A stretch of DNA of 64,000 nucleotides. It comes from Himantopus leucocephalus. Taxonomy: Eukaryota > Chordata > Aves > Charadriiformes > Recurvirostridae. The translations under genes and the position numbers were made by a program. This document shows, piece by piece, positions 49,175-60,400 of this stretch. A model generated the notes under the pieces. The model worked only from the letters and a program-made list of their open reading frames with translations. It did not search any database and had not been told where the DNA came from. Where the stretch lies: contig RSEF01000001.1 of the NCBI GenBank assembly GCA_003993805.1, positions 180,063,837 to 180,127,836 on the forward strand. Reading direction: 5' to 3'. How positions within the stretch are numbered: position 1 is the stretch's first letter; every line of letters starts with the position of its first letter.

Positions 49175-51215
49175 TACCAGGATGAGATATGAATTTTTGT
49201 TTTGTTTTCTCTTCCTCTAAAGTAGGCGAAGATAATTCGATTAAAACTTGCAACAGAAAGTCATCTGCATGAAGAAAATGCCAGCTGTAGTTGCAGTGGT
49301 GCTGTACAGAAAGCGTAGGCCCTTTAGGATCGGGGAGAGTCTTGTTATTAGACTGATTGCCATAGCGTCTTAGAAGAAGAGCTTGTAAGCCCAAAAGCTT
49401 ATCCGTCTTCTGTGACAACTGCTCTAATCACAGTTGCCCATACGGACCTGAGTATGATTTGTGTTTTTAATTAATCTTTCATGGGAATAAATGTCCAAAA
49501 GTGATTAGTGAAAGGCTCCAACGGGTGGCACTGAGAAAGAGAGGTTGATCACTTTTGCGATGAGTTAGTTTATTGATCCAAGAGAACAGATGTTTCGGTA
49601 AGGTCATGTAGTGTTTGGCTTGATTATATGCCCAGTTTAGGACATACATCTGCTATGTGTTTTACTTAGGTGGGTGACTGGACTCCACCAGGTGGGTTGG
49701 AGTGGGAGGTAGGAGAAAAGAGAAGGAAGGGCTGTCACGCGAATTCAAGGTCAGCTTCACCTGGGCAACGATGGGAGCTGGAAGTTAGCTGCCACAGTCG
49801 ATGGAAAGAGTTGAGTGAGCCTGGAGGGGACTGCAGCCTGAAAAATGCATTGGCTCCATACATCATATTGGCTGGTGGGTCTCCTGAGTGTCATCAATTA
49901 ACACGGGGTGCTGGAGCAGCCTGGCCTCATTCAGGTGTGGATGCTCCATCTGCCTGGCTGACCAGAGGCTCCCGGGGGGAACTCAGTTCCCACCCCCGGC
50001 CCCTGTGGGGGTGACTCAAGCCCCTCTGCCTTAGATGACTGCCGACTGTATGCAAACCTCGGCAATTACATCCGATTTGCTGAATGGCTCTGAACATAGT
50101 GTAGCACAAACGCTGGTTATGGCAGGAGAGCGCAGTTTGGAAAGATCAGCTGTCTTCTGGGTGACTATTGGGTTAAACATGTCATCCATACGTATAGCAC
50201 ACAGACTGGTTCTACTCAGCTATTACCAGGCAGTATCCCCTCCTGTCGTCGTCCCCCCCCCCGATGTGTCACACAGCGTCCTTCCAGTTATAAACGCAGA
50301 AGGGATCAAATAGTTTGGAAAGAATCTACTCCTGTGCTTATTGCTACTCTGAATTATAAATGACCCAAAAGCCAGAGCTGTTCACTGCATTCGCTCTTCA
50401 GACCGGAGCGCTGCTTTTAAGAAATATGATTTCAGAGAACAAAAGGGGAAGCGAGCGCTATGAAAATTTAGTTAAATGTAAATGTGTTAAATGGTACATG
50501 AACTAGTCAGGTTTTCATGATTTATCAGTTTTAAACTTCAAAGGCTCTGGTTAGCTTGCATTTTGAAAACTAATGAGTTTATCACAGCCGGTGGGGAAAA
50601 ATGGTTCAAGTATATCAGCTGTAAATTGGTACAAAGCACTAAAAGGGACATTAGCCTCTAATCAGATTCTAACAGTTCATTAAACCTGCCTTTCCTCGGT
50701 GGCGCTTTGTCTTCCCCCCCCTCCTTCTGCCTGCCCCTCCTGCTCAAGCCAGCCTCGTCCCTTCGTTCAGGCGGGTAAGACCTCCTCAGGGACACCAAGC
50801 AATATCAGCTCATCCTTCTTTGTCTAGGAGCTAAACAGCCTAAGGGATGCTTGATGACGGTATATTCCTGATCTTGCTGTAAAACTCAACTGTGCCGCCT
50901 ATAAATCAAGAAGGGAGAGGGACCTCTCTGCCTGCAGAATAGGCGCTGGGGGAGCCAGGAATGCCAGGCTGGCTCCTGCCCTCGCTCCACCCCAAACCAC
51001 ATGCAAACCGCTGGAGCTCAGCGACGCCCGACATCCCCTTCTGATAAGTAAGCAGTGCACCGCCCTTGCTGGGAAGAGGGATGTAAAGCCTGGAACAATT
51101 TCGGCCAGCTGTTTTCGTGGCATCAGAGTCCCTCCTGCTCTTTCCCCGCCTCGTGCCTCGAACACTGAATAAAGATCAAGGTGCGCAAAATAAATTGCTG
51201 AGAAGACATAGGAAG

Positions 51216-51240
51216 AGCATTTGTTTATTTATTTATTTTC
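51216..51240. repeat. (TTTA)n short microsatellite
   Basis: GTTTATTTATTTATTTTC-type repeat, about four units. Confidence 0.65.
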
Positions 51241-52530
51241 CTCTTCCTGTTGCGTCAAGCTTAAAATACAGTAGATGCACAGTGGTAGCAAAGCATGGAC
51301 TGGGACATCTCAACAGCTTGACTAGTCTCATTCACATGTGTTTGGGTGTGGAGGTGTTCAGCTGAAAATTACTTGTTCGATCTGAAATTTTATAACTTAA
51401 GCGTTTAGAGCTTTTCATGAACTATCAAAATCTACTTTTCAAGGAAAAAAAAATAGAGATTGCATTTGCTGTTGCGTTTACTTATCTGCTTCACCGTCGA
51501 GTTCCTGCCTGCCCTGTACTATCAAACCGCAGCTCTGTGTGCTGTAACCCACAGAGTGCAAAGGGAGGGCGACGGGGACTTTAAGCAGGTCATTTGCTCT
51601 GCCTGTGGCACCGGGTTGGAGCATGGGCGTATTGGTTTCCCTACTTTTCAGCACGTTATTTAAATTACAATAAAGTAAAGGAGCATACAAAAATAAACAG
51701 TTGCTGCACTATTTATGTCCCTGAAAATGAAGATCCTGGGACGAGGTGCATTAACTGGAAAAAAGAAAATGCTTAAAGTCGTTTGAGTTTTTAAAATGTA
51801 TTTTGAAAGCTCCATTAGGACAGACCGTTTTTCTTAGAATTCCCCTGAAGCAGCCACGATAAGAAACAGGGCTGTGAACATACTCCTTATTCATAACGGC
51901 ACCACACAGGACTGAACAGATCTGCAGCCCATGAAACACAGGGAAAGCGTTTTTTTTTCCATTACAGTGTGGTTAGAGCGGAGGTGAGTTTCCAGTCTCG
52001 AGTGCTGCCTTCCAGACGGGGCTGCAGATAAGTCAGTGACTGCGAACGAGTCGCTTACAAGCAATACGTGCTGTAGTTTCACTATTTGAAAAAAAACGGT
52101 GATGTCTTCGTATTTCTGTAGCGCTGACCAAGTTGTCTGGATTTGTAAGGTCAGATTCTAGCTTGGGGGATAAAATCTCTTTTATTCTCTCCATGTTGTC
52201 CAAACTAAATGGCAGCTGAAGGGGCTAGCTTTCAAACGCCAGCCTTGAGCCTTGGCTGGAATAGCAAATTGACTCAGGTTGAGGTAGTGTTTGAACTGAA
52301 GGCACAAGAGGTTGTTTTGCATCTCTACATCAACTGCTCCGGCAACAGCGAGATGAGACATTCAGAGCGGGCATGTTGATTCAGGGAAGCACAGTTCTGC
52401 AAATCTCACTTCAGGTTGGAGCTCTTATCGTATCTTGCCCATTACCCCAAGGACAATGTATGTTTTTTAACATGCTCTTTTATTTTTGTGTCAGAGGTGA
52501 GTGTGTGGAGATTTTCATTGACAGATCACA

Positions 52531-52710
52531 TAGAATCACAGAATGACTGAGTTGGAAGGGACCTCTGGAGGTCATCTTGTCCAACCCCCCTGCTTGAGCA
52601 GGGTCGCCTAGACCACATTGGACCATGCGCAGATGGTTTTTGAGTGTCTCCACGGACAGAGAGTTCATGGCCCCTCTGGGCAACCTGTTAATCTGAACTC
52701 TCATAACCAC
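52531..52710 (-). mobile_element. CR1 LINE 3'-end fragment
   Basis: The plus strand shows TAGAATCACAGAATGACTGA, then GTTGGAAGGGACCTCTGGAG and CCAACCCCCCTGCTTGAGCA. This is the reverse complement of the CR1 3' UTR. About 180 bases remain before similarity is lost near GGGCAACCTGTTAATC. The element ends about 550 bases upstream of the second KLF12 coding exon. Confidence 0.92.
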
Positions 52711-53258
52711 ATTCTACTGAAAACAAATGCTGATAATTTTACAAGATAATGAATGATACGAAATCTGAGTTGTTGTTGATGGGTGTTAATTTATAGTGTG
52801 TGTGTGTACAGACCTTCACTATAACTTCTCTGAGTTCAAGTGTATGCTTTCTCTAGGTAATACAGAAGTGCAAATGTTTTGATTGAAATCAAATATACCT
52901 GAGTATGGTGCTAAAAACCTGAAGCTATTTGACATCAATGCTCTCCTTTCCAGTTCCAAAGCAAAGAATTTATATATGTGCACCTGCGTGATTAATTTCA
53001 AATTAAAAAATAGTAATTGGAGATGACTTTCCCTTGTTGCTTACAAAGACTTTTAAGGATAACTGGAAGTATAATTTATTATTTTAACAGAAGTAGTAAC
53101 TTGGTAGCTACTCCTTGAAATTAATAGTACATCTTTGTTAACCTTATTTCTGCTAAAAGAAACTTACTTATTTCTACAATATTGTAGAACTAAACCAGTG
53201 AATTAAGCCAAGTGTTTTTCATCGTTTTTTTGATTAACCTTTTCCTTTTTTGCCTTAG
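52711..53258. other. 3' end of KLF12 intron 2 and acceptor region
   Basis: Unique AT-rich sequence with a short (GT)n at 52796-52807. The last 40 bases form a T-rich polypyrimidine tract ending TTTTTTGCCTTAG, with a plausible branch-point word TTAAC (53234-53238, within GATTAACC) about 20 bases before the acceptor. Confidence 0.7.
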
Positions 53259-53348
53259 GACATCAGCGCCTTTGAGAACAGAATGTTAATGCTTGATGGG
53301 ATGCCGGCAGTCAGAGTCAAAACAGAGCTGCTGGAATCCGAGCAAGGG
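53259..53348 (+). CDS. KLF12: KLF12 second coding exon
   Basis: A 90-base, 30-codon exon with phase 0 at both ends. It follows a long pyrimidine tract ending in TTGCCTTAG at 53258 and is followed by the good donor GTAAGC at 53349. It begins DISAFENRMLML and ends LLESEQG. From FENRM onward it matches mammalian KLF12 as I know it; the first four residues differ conservatively (DISA against NINT). KLF3 and KLF8 are related, but the FENRMLMLDGMPAV run is specific to KLF12. The segment VKTE (codons 53316-53327) fits the ψKxE SUMOylation consensus, and SUMOylation near the N-terminus is known in related KLFs; its use here is inference. Three internal in-frame ATGs exist; the first, at 53283, has A at -3 and could start a shorter protein. 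The next exon (SPNVHNYPD in mammals), the CtBP motif and the zinc fingers are beyond the window. Confidence 0.95.
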
Positions 53349-55919
53349 GTAAGCAGAGGTTTCTGTGTGACCTCACTCTGGAGCGCGCTGGTGACCCTTC
53401 CCAAGCTTCTCTGTGGTTAGCTGTCCCTCTCGTTGTATTGTCATTGTCTTTTCAACATTCTTTTCTACGTTTCTTTTCTTCATTTCTACTGTTTCGGAGC
53501 TAATTTTCTTGGGAGATGTACGGTGAGCATCTAGTCTCATCTGCTTGGAAGCACAAAACCAAACTCTGCAGAAGACTTACTGAAATTATATTGGATAGCC
53601 GAGATGCTGTTGGTGTAATTTTACAATTATAAAGAAAGGTGTGGTTTAAAAAAACCAGGAAAGAGTAACAGATTATGGTACAGAAGCCAAATTCATATGC
53701 CTGAGAAGCCCATTTATATCTTTGCTATTCTGCCTTCCTGGGATATTTGCCTTACTGTGGTTGTTTCGTCTTTTATATGCTTGTCCTGCTCCATTTTCTC
53801 TTTGGGCAAACCTGCTGTCTTTCTTGAGGAATACACTTATTTATCCTTATGGTAAGAAGGCTAGAAGCTTTGGATGGTTAAAGCTTGTATGACATTGGCT
53901 GCTGAATACAGGGCAGAGATCATGAATAGGATTTTCAGTTTTTTGCAGAACAAGTATTTGGTGTTGGAGTGGTAGTTTTTAGGAAAATGTAAGATTGTGG
54001 TTTTGGACTTATTAAGGGGATTTTCTTACATGTGTGGTAATAATTATATCAGGGATTGTAAATTACTATGAGGGCACCTGTATTTAATGGATTCTGTGTT
54101 ATCATGAATCTTTATTTCCTTGTGCGCATCTTATGTTATTCCAAAGAATCCGAGCTACTTCACTGCTCTGAAGGCAGATGCCTGCCAAAAGCAGAGAGCC
54201 TAATAGAAGTAGCAGTGCTATTGCCATGCAGGGGTGGGCTTTTGCCTCCTTCTGTTAGTTGACTTTTTTCCTTCCTGCTATTTTCTCAATTATTTAATTG
54301 AGAATTTAAATGATATGGAAAAGAGGGAATTAACTTTCAGGATGACTTAATTTGAAAGACTTGCAAGGAGATATCAGTTATTCAGGATGCTTTTGAGGCT
54401 TTAAGTTTGAGAGGAAAAAACCTTGCCATTTAATGGAGTTCTTGCTCATCCCTGCTTTCTTGAGAGCAAGTATCCTCAAAAAATACTCTAATACAGCATA
54501 GTTTGAGGGAACTTAAAAGTTGACTATTGATGCGCCACAATGATGAAAAGACAGGTCCATTTGAGGTAATTTTTAATACTTTCTGGATGCTTTGCATTAT
54601 GTCTTTGTATGTAACATAAAACATTATATTATTCAGAAGACAAATGTTTTATTGGTATTTGCCTTTGTCTAGTTTAAAATAAATTCTATGCATGTTGCTG
54701 GGTCCTTTATGAAGAATACTTCCTTTAGCAAAGTGTGCTTTGTTTCTGGAAGACCTATTTGGTGTCTTAGGAACTGGAAGGAAATGAACAATTTATATAG
54801 TTTTTTAATTTCCTTAGGGTTTTTTAATAAAATTTTATGGACTTCTGTGTAAGCAGAAAGTGATGTCATCTTTTTCTTTTCCAGTGACTGAGCTGTTGGA
54901 CAAAGAGCTCCGTTTGATTTGGGATTTTATGCGCTTTGGTACTAATTAAGCAGTGTCTGGTCAAGAGACTCTGGCACCTTTATGACTCTTCATTAGGGAA
55001 CAATCAATAAATACAAAATGAATTCTCCAGTTCGCTAACAGAGGAGCTAGCCATTAGGATGGCAATTTTCCAGCAAACGGCTTAAATTCTAAAGAGGAAG
55101 GTGGTTGAAACAGATGTTTAGCATGTGCTTCAGAGACTGTTTTGAATATGTAGATGTTGGTAGACATAACAGGGACAAGTGTTTGAAGGATGTGATTACC
55201 AAAAACAGCACGTGGAGCTGTTTGGGAAGATGAATATCATAACTGGGAAGTACGGAGTGGGAACTGAAGTGTGATCCAAGCAGTATGAATTTGCAATTGT
55301 GATGTCTGCGTGTGTTATTTTCGTGCCCAAAGTCCCTAAAGTTGCTCCTCCATATGCATATGTGTATACAGGGAGATGTGATTTCTGCTTAGAAAATTTG
55401 TAATCTAAGACACCATTTTGAGTCTTCTGAAGGTAGTGACCGAAGCTTCATCACTTAGGATGCTGAACACCAGACAAGACTAGGCAAACTTTTCCAAAAC
55501 CTGTAGGAAGACAGCTGGGTTTTCTGCTGTTGTTGCTTGGTATCAGGTGTTGGCTCTGGGTTTGCTGCAAGGGCGAAAGTGAGCCATGGCTCAAGGGTTA
55601 TGAAAAGAAATTTTCACCTGTGGTTAGGGGATCCTGAAGGCTCTGTCAGTTGTGGAGGAGTGAAACCAACAGAGTCTGGAGCACCAGTGGCCCTCGACCA
55701 GGGTGGTGAGCACTGAGCGATCAGACCAGAAAGCACTGAGTTGCCACGCCTCGCTAATGAGGCTTTGGAGAAGCTGGGATAATATCGTCTGATCTTTTAC
55801 CTGAGAAGGGCTAGGGAACCACTTGAATTGTCTCTGCTTTAAGTCTGAGCCCGTATTTCAAATAAACATCTTGATTTTAAAACCGATCATGGTGAAGAAT
55901 CTTCCACAGCTATGCCAGT

Positions 55920-56034
55920 AGTTACCCGTTCCTGTTATGAAAGCGTGCACCTGATTTTCAGTCTGAATTTATCTAANAGTTACCCGTTCCTGTTATGAAA
56001 GCGTGCACCTGATTTTCAGTCCGAATTTATCTAA
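55920..56034. repeat. 57-base direct duplication flanking a single N
   Basis: 55920-55976 and 55978-56034 are identical except for one base (GTCTGA against GTCCGA) and are separated only by N at 55977. It has the same arrangement as three other Ns in the window and is best read as an unmerged contig overlap. Confidence 0.9.
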
Positions 56035-57436
56035 CATTGGCTTCCAGCCCTTTCCGGTGGCAACAGAAAAATTCCCTCGTGGTGCTGTGTGACGATCTCT
56101 CTTCACCCTTTCGGGGCCAGGCTGTACAATGTGTGGTGAAGCGAGGCAGGTTGCTCCTCAGGTTGCTGTTGCAGTGTGGGAGGCTGCCATGTGTGATAGG
56201 TAAGCAGCCCAGTCTGAGCAGGTCCTCCGTGTTAATGGTGATGGGTGTTTACGAGGCAGTTACTGTAAAACTTTATTGAAATGAAATTAATGGCGGGTTC
56301 CAAGGATATGTGCCCACTTCTTGTAGGGATATGGAACTTTTTCCTGCAGGGCATGTGGATGTGTCAGCCGGAAAAGATGTTTTGTCAGTTGTTGTGCCTT
56401 GATTAGCTCTCCTTTGTGGTTCATGACCTCCAAGGTGGGATTCACAAAAAGGACCTTGCTGGGGGAATGTGGATATTATTTGGCCATGCACGCGTGCAGT
56501 GCTGTGTGGGACACCCAGCCCATCCTCCCTGCTGTCCTGGCTCCTGCAGTGTTGGCCTGATGAGAGAGTAGCCGGTAGAGGAGAGTCTAATCGCACCTTT
56601 GGGCAGTCGTTGCATGGAGGCAAGTGTGTGTGCTTGGAGGGATGGCAGGCTGGTGCTGGGTCAAATCCCACTCAGGTGCCAGTGCACCTCATCACCTTCA
56701 TGTTCCTGTGGTGTCCTGTGTGTTACTGCTGTAGGTGAGGCAAAGGTGTGGCGATTTTCTCAGGAGTTGCTTGATGCCAGCGCTGAATTACTGGCAAAGA
56801 GCGGGGACCAGAAGAAACTGCTGTAATTCTGAGTTCGGCTCCCAAGACCACAGGGAGGTGAGTGAAGTGCCTACATCGCTGCTTCAAATGGGAACTGTCA
56901 TAATGATGTTATGCGTATGATGCTGGCTTGGTGGATTCCTTCAGCAGATGACATGATCACAGCATTTGAGTCCATTTTTACTCCAAGGTTTCAATTTATT
57001 TCATAATTTATTAATTTTGTAATTTATTAAAAGCCTTTTTTTGAAATTTGTGTGTCTCCTTATAATTTGTGAACCAGTAACCTACCAACCTATTGACTCG
57101 AGCAGTAGAAAATACCACCGCTTAGCAACCTTGGTAAAGTGAACAATGATCACTGCAGTAACCTGACAACACAGAAATAAGAAGCACAGAAAGAAGTAAT
57201 ATTCCCCTTGCTTTTATACCTATGCCACCAAAATGGAAGCACGATAGGGGGGAGAAAGAGATTTTATACAAACAGCACCAGCTTTTAGCCTTAAGTTGGT
57301 TCTTCGCTTACCTTCTGTGGCATATGGCTACAGTGAAATAGGCACCATCTGGCCGCGTGCATTTCATCAGAAATTCATCTTCCCAGTGCTGCTCTGGGTA
57401 ACCTGGTCTTCACCAGGTGTTGTCTCTTGACTACCT

Positions 57437-57451
57437 GTGGTGGTGGTGGTA
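57437..57451. repeat. (GGT)n short microsatellite
   Basis: About five TGG units followed by AGTAGTAG-like sequence. Confidence 0.7.
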
Positions 57452-60400
57452 GTAGAAGTCGTCCATGATGTAGATGAGAACCAGGACAAAGCAAATCATT
57501 GAGCATTTTCTGCTGTATTTGGATCCCAAGCCAGGCAATCAATCCGTTCTATTCCCGTGTTGCTTTTGGTTTTCCTATTGGACTCCTCTGTCTTTATACA
57601 GGAGAGGTTAAGTATAACGTAAGGTTCTTCTCTACCATCTGTGCATGACCTCCAGGATCTTTTAACTTTCTTGTTAGGAGGTGCTTTGTTTTGTTTCATG
57701 ATTCATCTGTGTCTTGCGCTGTGTTTGGGTGCTCTATGTCCAAACCTGGGCTGATACCTCTGAAAAGCTTTTAAGAAGTATGCTTAAGTATCATCTCAGT
57801 CTTTACACTGTGGAAGTGTTACATGTCTAGAGCAAAGCGAAGGTGACTTTAAAATGCGATAAGAAATAAGTGAACGAAGTCCAGCTCAAATTTTAGGGTA
57901 GCCCTGGGAGAACGAAGCTGTGCAAACTGCTCCCACTGCAAACCAGCCCAGTCTCTAGCTGAGGCCAAAAAGAAATTGAAGATGATGCCTGTGTTTCAGC
58001 TGTGCCCCATGTACCAGTTCCTTCGAGCCTGTGACTGGTGGAGAGGTGGGCAGGACTCAGGAGCTACAGCCTGCATCGATGCAGTGAAGACAAACCGTTA
58101 CCAACCCAGGTTTAAAAGGCACTGAGTTCAAGCTAGATGTTTGTGGGAGAATGGGATTTAGGCAGCCCATGAGGGAGACATGCCTTATGAGATACAGGTT
58201 ACTATATGGGCAAATTTGGAACAGAGAAATATTTACAAGGAAAATGGATTTTCTTTTTGCTGTGGGAAAAGTTAAAACAGTTCTGCTTTGTTTTATCGTC
58301 GCCAATTTGGAATAGTTTAATGATTTTTAGAAGGCCATCAGCATTAGCAAGAACAGATGCTTATTTTTCCAGTGAACTACTGTCCTTAATTTTGCACAGG
58401 AGATTTAATGCAGGCTATTGTTTGAGGCTTCAAGAAGACACAGCGCTGCTTTAATGACTTTATCACAAATGAAAAAAGACATTACATAAAAGATATCGCA
58501 TTGCCCTTTAACAAGGCTTCGTTATTATCTCCCCTACTGTGGAACAGGAGCTAGCATTGCTAATAAATTGGTAGAATTACTTTAGAAATGTGAATTTGCT
58601 TATCATTTAATATCCTCCAGTGACCTACAGCTTTAGATCTTTTGGACTGCAGTAAAATCTTTCTATGTCAGTAACCAGCTTCAGAGAAGGACATGAAGAA
58701 GGTGGTCCCTCCCCATGTAGGGGAAGGTGGGGTACTTCAGCAGGAAAAAAATCTTCATTCTCTGGCTGTGCCAAAACCTATTTTGAAAAGTAATACTCCT
58801 CATTGTATAAATGTACAGAGGTTGGATTAATTTAAATGGTAATGCAGACCGGGCAATGAATTTGTTAGCTGATGGCTACTATCAAGAAGTTAGGATGGAT
58901 AGTGTTGACAGCTTCAGCGTGAAGTCTTAACGTCTTGCTGGTCGTTGCAGGATGTGGCCCAGTTTCTAAAAACTGGTTAATGTGTCTAACTTAGACATAT
59001 GAAGTTACACTTGCTCGAGTATTTGTGGAGTCAGGCCATAAACTTTTGTTAAAAGCAGCTATAAATGTGGAACTTATGTCCCACAATTAATCTTCAAATA
59101 CAGAGAATAAAGACCCTCTAATTTTCATCAGCCTTTTTATTTCCAGATCTGCAATCTCACCTGTTCTTGTGCCTGTATTTTGTCCCCTGACATCATTATT
59201 TGAAGATTAAATATCTCTTATTCTGAATTCACCTCCTAATTCTGCTTGATCCATCTCCATTCCCATGCCTTATCATAGCTGAATTGTGAAAAGAATGACT
59301 AAAATGACAAAACCCCTTAACAAGCCAATATTATTGTCTGTGTCTTTCATCTCCAGGCAAATTATCTTGTCTTGTGTCTGAAAAATGCCATCCATGCTTA
59401 TGTTATTATATACATAAGCACGTTCTACCTCAGTCTGGGTAATAGTGACAGAAATATGTTTTATTTTCAAAGATTTCCAAAAATGCCAATTGAAATTCAG
59501 TTGAGAATAGTCTCAGTAGTAAAGCTTGCTCTTTGGCTATATGGGGAACTGTTTTATGTTGATTCATTCAGCTTATGTACATTCTTTGTATTATTAGAAG
59601 AAAGAGCGCTTCTAGTATTTGCTGTTGTAATTTATGAGTCTCTGCTTCATTCAAATAATATTTTTTTTTTCCTGAATTAGTTAATGTTTAGCATGACTGA
59701 TTCAGGGAAACAAACAGCATATGGACAGTACACATGTATCAATCTCTTTTGCAAAGAAACTAACCCTTCTTACTTTCTGTTGGTTTTCTTTGTCTTGCAA
59801 TAGATGATACTCGAGGAGTGTTACTGAGGTGTTAGAAACACAGCTGATACAATTCATTAGTTGCTTTACAGTGCCATAAATAATAGGATGCTCTTCAGAA
59901 AGAGGTCAAGATCTATTCCCAAAGACGAGTATGGACATAACCTACAGGGCACGATGCAAAGCCATGTGAGATGTACCTAAGGAGGTACAGCTGTATTCCC
60001 CAAACACTGCTGAAGGATATGCTTGCAACCCAGAAGGATGCAAGACACATTGCAGAAGGGTGCACCACAGCTACATCAGCTGGATTAATTAAGCCAAGTG
60101 AAGCACCACAAGCTGATAAATACTGTGGGTGCTGTTTCATGTTAAGTGGAAGCTTGCGTGAAGAGTAAAAGGTAGCCAACTCCTACAACTTTGCTCTCAA
60201 CCTGGCATTCCTGCTGTATCCATTGCCAGTGACTGAATGACATTGGGGAGAGTTGGGTCAACGGATTGCTGATCCAAGAAAACCCAACCCAACAGGAGAA
60301 AGGGAATGGCTGTATACATCCTGCAGTCACACTGTTAGGAAGTCATGGATATCTTCTATCCTATGGAGAGGGGAAAGCTGGAAAGAAGATCATTGGTGCT

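Larger units (their letters stand above)
48456..52530. other. KLF12 intron 2, unique block with GC-richer patches
   Basis: Contains the TG/GGT repeat at 49142-49174, a GC-richer patch at about 49670-50030 and an AT-rich, repeat-free stretch at about 50330-50700 that looks like a possible conserved noncoding element. The longest non-repeat frame in the window, 167 codons on the minus strand (48915-49418), crosses the microsatellite and reads it as a proline run. No exon is recognised. Confidence 0.55.

Noticed and set aside
59900..60340. Purine-rich stretch suspected to be an LTR or retrocopy
   Set aside because: No terminal TG/CA pair, poly(A) signal arrangement or known protein match could be supported.
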